From BD1-7 clade bacterium (GTDB lineage Bacteria > Pseudomonadota > Gammaproteobacteria > Pseudomonadales > DT-91), in contig CACSIO010000023.1 of assembly GCA_902705865.1 (NCBI GenBank), forward strand, positions 414,187-470,887: DNA of 56,701 bases, given 5' to 3'. The notes under the pieces are model-generated. The model was given only the letters and a program-made list of their open reading frames with translations. It did not search any database and had not been told where the DNA came from. Position numbers and translations under genes: made by a program. The first letter of the stretch is position 1. Each line of letters begins with the position of its first letter. This document shows, piece after piece, positions 1 through 10,835 of this stretch.

Positions 1-3000
1 ATTTCAGAAGCACAACAAACGACTCGATGTGTCAGACACCTTAATGCGTTCGCTACCAGTGCAGCCGAAACACTTCAGTTCACACGTATTGCGACCAACG
101 AAAAAGCCGCCCTCTATCAAAGCGATTTGAATCCCACAAAATCTGGCACTCTAGCTTTTACCTTCTTTTACCGTTTTGCAGATGGCTCAGATGCACCGGA
201 GGTTTTGTCCCTACAAGCTTCCTATGACGATAAAGGGGCTTATGTATTTACTGACGACAATATTGCCTCCGAATCCTTGTTGACTGAGCTGAATAGCGTG
301 CTCACGTCAGATTCACTGGGATATTCGCGGGTTGCATGGCGCCGTAACAATGATGATTACAACGTGATTCAGGTGTCTGTTGTTGCTGCGATAGTTGCTA
401 ACGCTAATTTTGAAATCGGTACCTGGAATCTGCTATTAGGTGAGCGGGCGACGTTAACTCTTGAGGCTGAGACACAAAGCATTGTCATTCAAAATGTATC
501 TGGCGAACAAAATTTGGTAGTGCAGGTGAAAGAAACCGGTGTACCTCAACCGGTAGGATCTAACCCGTCTGAAGTGTTGATTCCACTAGCCGGCGATCAG
601 CGAGGTAGTATGATATTGGCTTGGGATTGGGGTCACTATTCCCTTTCTCAACATTACGGTGGCAGTCAGCGATTATTTTTTGGTAACTCAACTGAAAAAG
701 CAGAGGTGGCGCAATACCCGCTGTTTATTCCCGCACCTGACCCCGGGCCTTTTGCTGAGATCGATCTGTACTTCCACGTGTATCTGCAACCATTGGCAGA
801 GCTTGACGACAATCGCACCCGGTTTTCTCTCGATTTACAGCAGGAAAACAAGCTAACAGCTCATTATCTATCGACGACAACGAATACTCCCGTGTCATTG
901 ACGCCGGATAGCAATGCTGCAATGACAGCAGGGTTTGGTTGGGCAATTAATGCGGGGGACGAAGCCTCGGATCGTTACCTATGCCCCGTCGGTGCGTATG
1001 CTGTTGTTGGAGATGGTGCCGAAAAACGTTTGCAAATACGTGGTGGTGTCAGTGGTACTGAATATGTATTGGTTGAAGCTAATGATGTCTTGACCTTTAA
1101 GAGCCGACAACCGGCCTTTGCTCAGGGTTATACACCGGATGGCAGTGCTCCAGTCAAACTCGATGATACGCTAACTACCAGTTGGGTAGAGGTGAGCTTG
1201 CGCCAACAACAAGCGACAGCAGACGGCACACTGATTGACACTAGTTACTGCGCTCAATCGTCTGCATCAACCTATTTCGGCGCAGAGCTAAATCCTTCAT
1301 ACCAATACCCAATTGCTGTCGGCGCCAGTCTTTTGCGCTTTTCTGAGCCTACCGACCTGACACTATTTCCCATGTTGCCATACGGTGGTGTGTTTTATTC
1401 CGACGCTGATCAGGGGATAGAAAGCCCCAATCCGGATTTGTCCGCAGATAATCTCGATGCCATTGAGCAGCAATTAATTGCGCCGCTTCGTCGCTCTACC
1501 TTGCAGCCCTTTTTTGACGCGGTTTATGGCCCGATCTTTTTCGATACATCAACTAGCACTGCGCTGGAAGGAGGCTACGCTCGCACACCGTTGGGTCTAG
1601 TGGCGGGATTAAATACATCTGTTGCAGCACCAACGCCCGCAGGTACTATCAAGGATATTATTTTAGCGACAAGCCCGCAGATCCAAAACCAACGGTTGGT
1701 ATTAACGGCAAATGATAGCGGCGTTGTCAATCCAGTATTCAGCAACAATACATTGAACGACACCCTGTTCATGGTGGCAACAGATGCTGATGCGTTGGCA
1801 CCCTTTGCCAATGAGATTAAGCTCGGTGACTTTACCTACGAGGTCAATCTCGGTAATCAGACCAACCAGGCAATAGCCATTTTTAAATTTATACCCGGTG
1901 TCAGCGCTCGTACACTAATCAATGATACATATGCCTGGACCAGCCTGACGGGCGATACTCCTGATGCTGATGTACAAAAACGTTTGCAAGCATACATTCA
2001 GGCTGCAGACGAGGGGGGCGATTTATTTGAAGCGTTCCGGCAAATGATCGACAACCCGAACTGGAATGGTTTGTTGATATTCAATTGCCCGCTCGATTAT
2101 CAGGCACTGCCGCTGGATATACAGATCCTGCTCGGCGGCATCTGTGGGCAGCTTCGGGCACATCACTTTGGCGTGAATATCAACCGGGTTGGTGCCGATG
2201 GTGCCAATGTTGAATACAGTTCACTGTTCTCAGTGATCAATTATGAATCGATATTCGGCGATTGTAATCCACCATCGCAGACTGGCGATCCGAGTTTTCA
2301 AGTACTGAAGCTGAATGTTCGTTATGCCAACAGTAAGCTGGCAGTGTTTGATTCCCAGATAGCATTCAGCATACAAAGATTGTTCGAGAGCCAGGTGACA
2401 TTAAGTGTTTGCCCACCGACTGATTATAAAGACACGGGTACGATTGTTATTGATGGAGTTTATACGCTAAATGAAGATGGTACAGGATCGTTAGTGTTTG
2501 CCACTACAGACTTGCGCAGTTACACCTATGATGCTGATAGTGATACCTATACGCCGTTGACGGCGCAGTCAGTAACCAATGCTGCGCTGGTACCCGTTAC
2601 GCGAAAAGTGGGCACTGGAGATTGCACCACGATAGCTAAGTCTGCATTTCGTATTGATGGCTTGTTGGCATTTCAGGCTGACGTCGGTGGTGATTTATTT
2701 TCATTCGGTGTGGTCGCAGATGGTGTTCCTAGTGAAGGGCTGGCGATTACCGCATACGCGTTCGACATGGATACCTGCATTAAGTCAGACAACACGGCAG
2801 AGATATTAGGCACCATTGCCGCCAACATCGATAACCTGAAAGTGGATCAGGTGTTAACCAAAGCCCGTGAAAACAGCTTTGATGAAACGTTTCCCAGCCA
2901 GATCCAAAGTCTGATATCTACCCCTGACGGATTGACACCTGCACGCACTGGTGACTGGCAGGTTAGCGTTTCAGGTTCAGACTTTGACGCCTCACCGCGC

Positions 3001-6000
3001 TTCAGTCTCGTGTTTGATGTGCCTATGGGCATTTTGGGGATGTTGTTATCGACCAAAACCGACTTAACAGCCCGCATAATGATTGGTTGGGATCCTCAAG
3101 GTAAAGACAATAAACAAGTGGGTGCCGTATTGCAGTTACCGTCAGAGGTCGCTGGCCCGGGTGGGTTTGAGTTCCAGGGTATTATCTCAACCAGTTTTGA
3201 ACGCGTGGATTTGAATCGCATTACTCTGAGCTCAGGCACCGGTGGTGATGACGTTAAGGTATATGCGCTGTACTTTGTGTATTTTCAAGGCAGCTTGCTG
3301 AATCTGTTGTTTAACTACGACCTGTCGCCAAAAGATTTGGGGTTCTTTGGCGGGCCGACGGATCCAGGCGGCAGTAACTCCCTGTTTTTTGTCGGTAAGT
3401 CGACGGGTAAAGATTGGAAAGGTCCAACCATGAGTGTGACCTTGGAAGACGTACCATCGGCGTTTTTGGGGCGCTCATATGAAATAAAAACAGATCCGAC
3501 TAACCCTAATGTTATTAGCGATGCCTATGACAAGCTCAATCCTTTGGTCGAAAAAACGGTCGAGGAATTCATTAATATCGTTTATGCCAACCGTTCACTG
3601 TATAACGCCGACGCTGGTATTGCGTTCGGATTACAGTTTGACTTCAAGAGCCTGGCGTTAACCGCATTGTTGCATGATTCAAGCTTTTACGGCGCACAGA
3701 TAAAGATCACACCTTCGAAGGATAAAAAAGGTGATGATAGTACCAAGAAGGTTGCGAATGACTCCCACCGTGAACTTAATCATATCCCGATTACCCCAAA
3801 CAGCGACAACGCCAGTGTAATTCTAGCTGAGGACAGTGATGGCGAAGAGAAGAAGGGGTTTCTTGATCAGGTCGAAGGTCTGACATTTACTATCATCTAC
3901 CGCAAGGTCAGTGATCAGGTCGGTGTGTGGTCTGCCGATATCTATTTGAATTTGGGAACGATCAATATCGGTACCTTTTCGTTATCGCTACCAAACTTCA
4001 GTGTTTCGATCTGGACTAACGGTGACTGGCGTTTTGCCATTGGATGGCCGTTCACTGGCAGTAATGCACACCCAATCACGATTCAGTTTCAAGCCGGTCC
4101 GATTCCGGTGATTGGCCAGGCAGGTTTCTACTTGGGTAAACTCAGCAGTGCGGCAGCACCGGATCAGTTTGGTGACGAATTTAATTTGATTTGGAGCTTT
4201 GGCGCAGGTGTATCCGGTGGCGTCGGTAAAAAATTCAAGGAAGGGCCTTTGAGCGCTGAAGCGAGCGTTATGCTGTCGTTGATTCCACAAGGTTTTCTGG
4301 CGTCATTTGATGGCAAGATGACTGATGATGGAGTTGACTATTGGTGGTGGGGTATCGGGTTATCGTTAACCGGTAAGGTTGGTGGCAAGGTCGATTTCAA
4401 AATCATTGTTGTGCAGGTGTCGTTAACGATTTCTGTTAATTTGGCATTTGCTATCGAAACGGCACACAAAACGCCGCTTACTATGAATGTTACTGTAGAA
4501 GCGAAGGCTTCGATAAAGATTGTTTTTGTAAAAATCAGCTTCTCTTTTAAAACCAAGCTGGATTTATTTACCTTTACTTTTGGCAATGGACCAACGGCCA
4601 GTCTCAGTGGGCCCACGCCGCAGGCTGCAGCAGCGCTGTTTAATAGCTCAGTATTGACGCGCGAAGCAATTCATCATATCCGTCAGACTGGCGACAACAC
4701 ACCACACAACTACCGTGCGCCCGGTCCGGCGTTTACTTTTGATATCAACACGACAACGCCGGAAACGATTGTTGTCGATTTCTTGCTACAGACGACGTCT
4801 ATCAGTCAAGACGGTTCGACGTGGGCACCACAAGGGGTTGCGACACTGGTGCTTGAATCGGGTGATCAGGCTTCACCTTTTGGCAAGCTCTCGAAAGGGT
4901 TGGCACAGTGGCTCGTCAGCTCTTATGGCGGTGATGGCAGTTTTGATTCTCAATTAGCAGCGACAGCCGCCGCCTTGGAAGAAGGGCGTTTTAATGATGC
5001 AGTTGAATCAGCACTGTCGGAGATGTTTGTATTCGCCATCAGCGCAGCCGACTACAGTGCCGAAACCGCAACCGTCGGTATGGTTATGCCAACCAGTTTG
5101 GTGATTGCCTATAACAATACCAGCACATTGGCGAATCCACTGCATGCCTGCTTGGCAGATAATCGCTTACCGGGTAACTACGAGCAAATGGTCCATGCCT
5201 ATTTTGAGCATGGTCGTTCAGATCTCAACATCAAGGCTACAGAAGACGGTGATGGCTCCATTGCACAAACCCTGTTTGATGGTTATTTCGTTGTCTTGAG
5301 CCAACAGCTGATCCAACTGTTGATTGAAACCGGTGCGCCAGATTTAGATACGGCATTGTCAGAGATCAGTTTGAGCGATCTGGGTGGATTTGTATCGCGC
5401 TTTATCATGGGGGGAGTTCGGTTACCTGATCCTACTGATCCGAATGTATTGACCGCATTGTATCTGTTGACCAGCCAGCAATTTGGCTTACAAAAATCCG
5501 GTGATAATTGGGTGCTGGATGCGGCGATCAAGGAGACTGGCGATACGCCTGACTGGATTACAGTTGCTTCCGATACCACCTCTCGCTTAGATGATAGCAT
5601 GGTGCATACCATCGGGCCACAGAGCCAACCATGGACCATTGAAGCGTTACCTCCGCTAGCCCTTGAAACACCGCATTATCCGATTAACAACAATACTAAC
5701 TGGCAGAAGGGTGATGGTGTCGAGCGCATTATTAACTTGCTGTCCGAAGACATAAAACAAGGCATTTTTGATTGGCAGAATGCTCAATCTAATGACGGTG
5801 GCCCCTGGCTATCGCTGGTGCTTCAGAGCGGTGATGATACCGGTGGCCAGGCCGATCTTTCTGCACCGGGTACGCCCTGGGAGGCCTCGGCAGCATTATC
5901 ATTATCTGTGGAATTAGCAGGTATACCCGATGGCTCTGGCGAACCGGGGGCTATTTTGCCGAATATATTCTCAATATTGGGCACGAATGAGGCCGACAGA

Positions 6001-9000
6001 ACCTTATTGCAGGACCTTCTGGATGACGTTGAGGCCGGATTAGCAGCCATAGATTTTGCTGACTTGTTAGCCAGTGCCAGTCGCGGAAATTGGGAATCCA
6101 CAAAAGCGCCGGAAGTTTTGGTGCGGACCGATTTATCAACCAACAGCTTGCCGCCTGCAATGACAACAGACGATGGCGAAGGTGGTACTCAAGGGTGCGC
6201 TAACTATGCAAAACCGGCAGAGGGTGGTGATGAACTGATTCGTTTCTTGCGTCTGATTTGGGAGGTCTCTGTTAACCACAGCACAGGCTTCTTCCTACAA
6301 GTGGATGGGCTTGACCTTAGTCAGTTCGAAACTGGGCCTGCTAATTTCACTTTATTAATCGGTTTTGGAGAGACTGGAAGTACTGTTGCTGCTAAGGGCT
6401 ACCAGAACGCGTTAGTGGGCAAAAAACCGGATGCGGACACCGGTATCTTTGCTACATTGGCTTCGGATGACGACGGTACGCCGATTCAGGCGTATGTATC
6501 AGCCTATCCCGGCGGTGATGTCGGATGGAATATCAGCTGGCAAGATGCACCCGACGAGGCAGCAGCGGATAGTGGTGATTACTTGCTTAGTTTGTATCAG
6601 ATGGCCAGCTATCGTATCGAAGCGATTAACGATAAGCCTGTCGACAATCCATGGAGCCGGCCACTGAACGCTGAAAATACAACCCCGGAAGGTAGTGACC
6701 AAACCCAGTGGAACTTCCACACGGTGATTTCCAACGACCAATTAAACACGTCAGGCAATCGTTATGCATCTGTCGGCGATACGATTAATGTCGCCATATC
6801 AATGGAAGATGTTTTTGGTAATAGCTTGCCAGATTCGATGGTGCGCACAATCGATCTGGACATTGTCTATAACGACAATATTCAAGGAATCAGTGATTGG
6901 CCTGGTTCACAGGCCAGCTATGTCATCACAAATGACAAGGGCGTTATTCTGTCGCTTAATCTGGCATTCGATCCAACGATTGTTCAGGATAGTGATGGCA
7001 ATGTCGATCCAGACCAGCTGGCGCGAACGGTGGAACAATATGCGTTGATCAAGGATCAGCTGATGGATCCGAATATGAATGCCGGTATCAGTACCGCAGA
7101 GATACTGAATAGCGGCCTCATCATCAAGCAGATCGATCAATCAACAGTGATATCTGGCCTTGTCGCCTATATCGATGGGATTTCGGCCTGGTTAGCCACA
7201 GGAACAACGGGCACGGCTCCCGCTGCGTCCATATTGTCTGCCTTTTTGGAAAAAGACTATCCGACGAACTGGCCGGGAGACTTGCAACAATTGACCGTCT
7301 CATTGGCACTGACACGTGATCATGTTACTGATGATATTGCTGAAAAAATGCCTGATGTGCGCCATGTATCGACACCGGTGCAACCGGTCGAACAAGCCAG
7401 CACTGAAGAAGATCCGTCAGGATTAACCAGTTTTGCGGATAATTTTGAGTTGGCTTACTTTCCGTTTGATGGCAGTCAGGGCGTCATCAAAGTTGCCACC
7501 GGTACGGATAACGATATTACCAGCCAGACGTTTGGCCGGCGCAGTATCTGGATTCAACGTTGGAGTGATAATCAGGGAACGTCGGTAAAAATCCTCAATG
7601 ACGATGATCATCCGCCGATTTTTTATGCGCCTCCACCGTTGAGTACGCAATTGATTACCCGAACAGTCGACGATTTGCGTAATTATTCAGATCCCGACAA
7701 TTGGACACCACACAGCCAGGTTTTCAGCAGTATTGATTTGGATGTTTGGGGAGAAAACTTCCTGGCGATGGTTGAAACACTGTTTAGTCCGACAAAATCG
7801 ACGGCGACGGCGGACGCTTCAACACCACAAACACCACTTTATGATCCGTTTGTAGCGAATAAAGAGTCGCTTGCCGAATCTGTCTCATCAAGCATTGAGT
7901 ATGTTTATGATGAGGCCGAAGGCACTGGCGATCCGTCATCGGCTCGTGAAACCTGGAGACAGGCGTTGCTGCGCACGTTAAATAACGATTATGGGTTTTC
8001 AACACTCACACAGCTAGAAGCGCTTGTGAAACTCAACGGTGAGATTGAGCCTGATGGTGATCCGAATAATCCACCTCTTTTATTCGGTGCGGTTGAAGCA
8101 GCAGGGGGCTCGGATGACAAGGCGTTACCTTACGCGCTAACACCGGCAACCTTGCCCTTGACGCAAGGCACTAACTGGTTAAATACGCTGGTGTCTGCAA
8201 GAGATCCGTCGGCGCAGAGAGCATTCACGCTGGATCTGGATTATCAAGTCAATCAAATCGAACACCACCGTGATGGCTTGGCAGCGAAATGTGGCTATAC
8301 ACCGTCGAATTGGTTGACCTTTATTCTGCAGCAAAACCCTGCCGAAATGCCACAAGGTCAGGATAACACGCTGACTCAACCGATTGGCACGACACGTATT
8401 CCGATTCCATTAAGAACCTATCCGCCATTACCTAAGTTGTTGCAGGCCGCGGCAACCAAGTCGGCAGAAATTACCACAATCGCTGATGCCATGACGTGGA
8501 ATCTGGATTTGACCATTGAGCGATCTAACGCAGATCAGGACACATTAAACCTGCTGTTGAGCTTTAATGAACAACAAAATGCGTTTGATAGTGAAACACC
8601 GACCTTAATGCAGTCGATTGATCGGTCAGCACCAAAAGATCTGGTAGAGGCCCTAGCACGATTTGAGTATGAATATCCGCAGTTAGCTCCGTATATTGAT
8701 GCGATAGTGACTAACCCCACTGATCAGTCCATCGCAGCAATGCAGGAGTTTTCCAGCCTGATTGGCAATGTTGCAACAGCGTGGGCGAGTTGGGTATCTC
8801 CGCAGGCTTTAACGGCAAATACATTGTCCGCCAAAGCGGGAGGGGACCCAGAAGTCTGGCATTTTGCCATTCAGGATGTTGAAAACAGTACAGACCTGCA
8901 AGTGAAGGCCTCTTGGTCGATTGGTGATTCTGCGCCACCATGGCCGACAATTGAAGGTTATTCTCTCAGCGCTAGCCCGGATGCCAATACGGCGATTTAT

Positions 9001-9630
9001 ACGCCGGACTCGGATCGTTTGCAGACACTGAAGGTGAGTTGGCGGAATTTTTATGTGCTCGATTATCAGAATGTTGTGCCACAAGCTTACACCGAGCGTA
9101 ACCGCAACTTGGCTTTGCCTCCGCAAGATACGAATCCGAATTTCATTTATCGTACAGAGACCGTGAGCTGGCCAACACCGATTGTGCCGCTTCTGGTCGG
9201 AGAAACAGTAATGACGTACCCGTCAGGTGACAGCCTGTCGTCAGCGATTAATACAATGTTGTTATCCATGATGACACCTCCAGAAGGTAGCCAGACAAAT
9301 GGGTCGAGTACACAGTTAGCTTATGAATCCGCGATTGAATACCGTTACGCCGTTATGGCAAATAAAGGTGATACAACCTATGCGCAGTTACCTGTCTTTT
9401 TGTTAGAGCAGACGGTTAGCAACGATGAGACGTCAACAGCTGCAAAAGCAATCGCCGATAACCTCAAGCTGTGGCAACAAAATACGCAAGCGTCATCGAC
9501 CTCGAGTAGCTTGAAATTTGTGCCAACGGTATTTGCAACAACGATCGTATCTGATTCAGATAGATTACCGTTGGTACAATTTGCGGGATTGGCGATTAAT
9601 ATTCCCGATGATAAAAGTTGGTGGGATTAA
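1..9630 (+). CDS. Giant protein of unknown function, 5' end outside the window
   Basis: A single uninterrupted reading frame runs from the first base of the window to a TAA at 9628-9630, giving at least 3209 residues. Codons 1-42 are open and contain no ATG or GTG. The TTG at 127 has no ribosome-binding site, so the true start lies to the left. I do not recognise the family. Composition is rich in Asp, Thr, Ser, Gly and aromatics, poor in Cys, and suggests a largely beta-stranded protein. Roughly residues 1290-1540 have strands of alternating polar and hydrophobic residues with many Gly (for example FSLSLPNFSVSIW and VSLTISVNLAFAI), which could be beta-barrel-like or beta-solenoid. No signal peptide can be judged because the N-terminus is missing, and no enzyme motif was seen. 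A large surface, secreted or particle-associated structural protein is possible, but this is only inference. It is convergent with the FKBP gene downstream. Confidence 0.85.
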   Translation: MSEAQQTTRCVRHLNAFATSAAETLQFTRIATNEKAALYQSDLNPTKSGTLAFTFFYRFADGSDAPEVLSLQASYDDKGAYVFTDDNIASESLLTELNSVLTSDSLGYSRVAWRRNNDDYNVIQVSVVAAIVANANFEIGTWNLLLGERATLTLEAETQSIVIQNVSGEQNLVVQVKETGVPQPVGSNPSEVLIPLAGDQRGSMILAWDWGHYSLSQHYGGSQRLFFGNSTEKAEVAQYPLFIPAPDPGPFAEIDLYFHVYLQPLAELDDNRTRFSLDLQQENKLTAHYLSTTTNTPVSLTPDSNAAMTAGFGWAINAGDEASDRYLCPVGAYAVVGDGAEKRLQIRGGVSGTEYVLVEANDVLTFKSRQPAFAQGYTPDGSAPVKLDDTLTTSWVEVSLRQQQATADGTLIDTSYCAQSSASTYFGAELNPSYQYPIAVGASLLRFSEPTDLTLFPMLPYGGVFYSDADQGIESPNPDLSADNLDAIEQQLIAPLRRSTLQPFFDAVYGPIFFDTSTSTALEGGYARTPLGLVAGLNTSVAAPTPAGTIKDIILATSPQIQNQRLVLTANDSGVVNPVFSNNTLNDTLFMVATDADALAPFANEIKLGDFTYEVNLGNQTNQAIAIFKFIPGVSARTLINDTYAWTSLTGDTPDADVQKRLQAYIQAADEGGDLFEAFRQMIDNPNWNGLLIFNCPLDYQALPLDIQILLGGICGQLRAHHFGVNINRVGADGANVEYSSLFSVINYESIFGDCNPPSQTGDPSFQVLKLNVRYANSKLAVFDSQIAFSIQRLFESQVTLSVCPPTDYKDTGTIVIDGVYTLNEDGTGSLVFATTDLRSYTYDADSDTYTPLTAQSVTNAALVPVTRKVGTGDCTTIAKSAFRIDGLLAFQADVGGDLFSFGVVADGVPSEGLAITAYAFDMDTCIKSDNTAEILGTIAANIDNLKVDQVLTKARENSFDETFPSQIQSLISTPDGLTPARTGDWQVSVSGSDFDASPRFSLVFDVPMGILGMLLSTKTDLTARIMIGWDPQGKDNKQVGAVLQLPSEVAGPGGFEFQGIISTSFERVDLNRITLSSGTGGDDVKVYALYFVYFQGSLLNLLFNYDLSPKDLGFFGGPTDPGGSNSLFFVGKSTGKDWKGPTMSVTLEDVPSAFLGRSYEIKTDPTNPNVISDAYDKLNPLVEKTVEEFINIVYANRSLYNADAGIAFGLQFDFKSLALTALLHDSSFYGAQIKITPSKDKKGDDSTKKVANDSHRELNHIPITPNSDNASVILAEDSDGEEKKGFLDQVEGLTFTIIYRKVSDQVGVWSADIYLNLGTINIGTFSLSLPNFSVSIWTNGDWRFAIGWPFTGSNAHPITIQFQAGPIPVIGQAGFYLGKLSSAAAPDQFGDEFNLIWSFGAGVSGGVGKKFKEGPLSAEASVMLSLIPQGFLASFDGKMTDDGVDYWWWGIGLSLTGKVGGKVDFKIIVVQVSLTISVNLAFAIETAHKTPLTMNVTVEAKASIKIVFVKISFSFKTKLDLFTFTFGNGPTASLSGPTPQAAAALFNSSVLTREAIHHIRQTGDNTPHNYRAPGPAFTFDINTTTPETIVVDFLLQTTSISQDGSTWAPQGVATLVLESGDQASPFGKLSKGLAQWLVSSYGGDGSFDSQLAATAAALEEGRFNDAVESALSEMFVFAISAADYSAETATVGMVMPTSLVIAYNNTSTLANPLHACLADNRLPGNYEQMVHAYFEHGRSDLNIKATEDGDGSIAQTLFDGYFVVLSQQLIQLLIETGAPDLDTALSEISLSDLGGFVSRFIMGGVRLPDPTDPNVLTALYLLTSQQFGLQKSGDNWVLDAAIKETGDTPDWITVASDTTSRLDDSMVHTIGPQSQPWTIEALPPLALETPHYPINNNTNWQKGDGVERIINLLSEDIKQGIFDWQNAQSNDGGPWLSLVLQSGDDTGGQADLSAPGTPWEASAALSLSVELAGIPDGSGEPGAILPNIFSILGTNEADRTLLQDLLDDVEAGLAAIDFADLLASASRGNWESTKAPEVLVRTDLSTNSLPPAMTTDDGEGGTQGCANYAKPAEGGDELIRFLRLIWEVSVNHSTGFFLQVDGLDLSQFETGPANFTLLIGFGETGSTVAAKGYQNALVGKKPDADTGIFATLASDDDGTPIQAYVSAYPGGDVGWNISWQDAPDEAAADSGDYLLSLYQMASYRIEAINDKPVDNPWSRPLNAENTTPEGSDQTQWNFHTVISNDQLNTSGNRYASVGDTINVAISMEDVFGNSLPDSMVRTIDLDIVYNDNIQGISDWPGSQASYVITNDKGVILSLNLAFDPTIVQDSDGNVDPDQLARTVEQYALIKDQLMDPNMNAGISTAEILNSGLIIKQIDQSTVISGLVAYIDGISAWLATGTTGTAPAASILSAFLEKDYPTNWPGDLQQLTVSLALTRDHVTDDIAEKMPDVRHVSTPVQPVEQASTEEDPSGLTSFADNFELAYFPFDGSQGVIKVATGTDNDITSQTFGRRSIWIQRWSDNQGTSVKILNDDDHPPIFYAPPPLSTQLITRTVDDLRNYSDPDNWTPHSQVFSSIDLDVWGENFLAMVETLFSPTKSTATADASTPQTPLYDPFVANKESLAESVSSSIEYVYDEAEGTGDPSSARETWRQALLRTLNNDYGFSTLTQLEALVKLNGEIEPDGDPNNPPLLFGAVEAAGGSDDKALPYALTPATLPLTQGTNWLNTLVSARDPSAQRAFTLDLDYQVNQIEHHRDGLAAKCGYTPSNWLTFILQQNPAEMPQGQDNTLTQPIGTTRIPIPLRTYPPLPKLLQAAATKSAEITTIADAMTWNLDLTIERSNADQDTLNLLLSFNEQQNAFDSETPTLMQSIDRSAPKDLVEALARFEYEYPQLAPYIDAIVTNPTDQSIAAMQEFSSLIGNVATAWASWVSPQALTANTLSAKAGGDPEVWHFAIQDVENSTDLQVKASWSIGDSAPPWPTIEGYSLSASPDANTAIYTPDSDRLQTLKVSWRNFYVLDYQNVVPQAYTERNRNLALPPQDTNPNFIYRTETVSWPTPIVPLLVGETVMTYPSGDSLSSAINTMLLSMMTPPEGSQTNGSSTQLAYESAIEYRYAVMANKGDTTYAQLPVFLLEQTVSNDETSTAAKAIADNLKLWQQNTQASSTSSSLKFVPTVFATTIVSDSDRLPLVQFAGLAINIPDDKSWWD

Positions 9631-9961
9631 TCAGCAGGCTAATCTAACGGAGAGCAATGGCTGTGGTGGGCTATTGCATCTTTGTACGTTTGAATTAGCA
9701 AATGTTTTGAGCAGTGTTGAGATGGCACGGGCGCAAAAATAGAAGAGTCTATAGGAGACGCGTAAAGCCAGAGGAAGTGGGGGAGTAAAGAAGAAATAAA
9801 AACACAAAATTCGAAAAATAAAGTAACAGCGATAGACGATAAAACACTAAAGAATTAGGAAAGAAAAAAAGCGCTCCTATCGGAACACTTTTTTATAAGT
9901 GTGAATTATCGGAAGTTCGAAGAAAATTCACACCATCTATCGGTCATACAAAAACGCAGAA
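9631..9961. other. Gene-free 331-bp A-rich intergenic region between convergent genes
   Basis: This A-rich stretch separates the giant gene from the convergent FKBP gene. I see no coding sequence with a ribosome-binding site. It holds two dyads near its right end: a terminator-like hairpin at 9864-9894 and a perfect 9-bp inverted repeat with arms at 9899-9907 and 9925-9933, with a 17-nt loop. The left 200 bp show nothing recognisable. Confidence 0.6.
9864..9894 (-). terminator. Rho-independent terminator for the FKBP gene
   Basis: Read on the minus strand, a roughly 13-bp stem (A6 G U G U U C C against G G A G C G C U6, with two G-U pairs) closes a GAUA loop and runs into a U tract. On the plus strand the two wobble pairs become A-C mismatches, so the hairpin is better suited to minus-strand transcription. 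It lies about 70 bp past the stop of the FKBP gene. Confidence 0.6.
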
Positions 9962-10726
9962 TTACTGTGGTTTTTCGTTAGCAGGAGCGTTTTGTGCTTC
10001 CGGATCAACGATTTCCAACAGTTCGACTTCAAATACGAGTGTTTCGTTAGGGCCAATCTTGGCGCCTGCGCCGCCTTCACCGTAGGCCAAGTCAGCAGGG
10101 ATGAAAAGCTCGTACTTTGAACCGACAGGCATCAGCTGCAGAGCTTCTGTCCAGCCAGGAATAACTGCACCAACACCAAAGGTTGCTGGCTGGTTACGGC
10201 TGTAAGAGCTATCGAACTCGTCACCATCTAGCAGTGTTCCACGGTAGTGAACAACAACGGTATCATCAGCAGTTGGTTTTTTACCTTTACCTTCAGTAAC
10301 GACTTTATATTGCAGGCCAGAATCGGTGGTTTTTACACCGTCTTTCTTAGCGTTTTCAGCCAGGAACTTATCGCCTTCAGTTTTGTTTTCGTCAGCAGCG
10401 GTTTTACGCTCAGACATTTGCTTTTCCATTTGTTCTTGCTGGAAAGCCTGCATCGCTTGCATGATGCTTTGCTGATCTAGTGCTGGTTCATTGCCTTCAA
10501 AACCATCTGCCAGACCTTTTTCGAACGCGGTTTTATCCAGTTCGATGTTTTGCTGACGGAAGTTGCTGGAGATGTTAAGGCCAATGCCGTAGCTAACTTT
10601 AGCAACGTTGCTGTCCAGAGTTACCGCTGGTGCTTCAGCTTGGGTTGGCTCCGCTGGCTTCTGCTCGTTACAGGCTGTCAGTGCGACAGAGGCAGCGATA
10701 ACACCTGCCAGAATTGTTTTATTCAT
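9962..10726 (-). CDS. FKBP-type peptidyl-prolyl cis-trans isomerase, lipoprotein
   Basis: This is a predicted prolyl isomerase and chaperone of the FkpA/Mip group, 254 residues. The N-terminus is a lipoprotein signal peptide with lipobox LTAC at about residues 16-19, so the protein should be anchored to a membrane facing the periplasm. Residues about 40-125 are the helical FKBP N-terminal dimerisation region, followed by a Lys/Glu-rich linker. Residues about 140-240 are the FKBP catalytic domain, with VVVHYRGTLLDGDEFDSS, the FGVGAVIPGW active-site segment and LAYGEGG. The ATG at 10726 is preferred over a TTG four codons upstream because GGAG sits 6 nt before the ATG. It probably folds or isomerises exported proteins. 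Which of FkpA, FklB or Mip is the true orthologue cannot be decided here. Confidence 0.9.
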   Translation of the reverse strand: MNKTILAGVIAASVALTACNEQKPAEPTQAEAPAVTLDSNVAKVSYGIGLNISSNFRQQNIELDKTAFEKGLADGFEGNEPALDQQSIMQAMQAFQQEQMEKQMSERKTAADENKTEGDKFLAENAKKDGVKTTDSGLQYKVVTEGKGKKPTADDTVVVHYRGTLLDGDEFDSSYSRNQPATFGVGAVIPGWTEALQLMPVGSKYELFIPADLAYGEGGAGAKIGPNETLVFEVELLEIVDPEAQNAPANEKPQ

Positions 10727-10835
10727 GAATTGCTCCAAATTCCAATGGTTGTCATTCTTGTGTAAGCGCTTAGTCTAGCATTGCTTCACAGTTAACCTAA
10801 ACAGCACTACAAAATATAGGAAAAATGTTAATTAT

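Noticed and set aside
127..9630. TTG at 127 as the start of the giant gene
   Set aside because: The frame is open to base 1, there is no ribosome-binding site before the TTG, and the upstream codons read as normal protein. The gene is partial.
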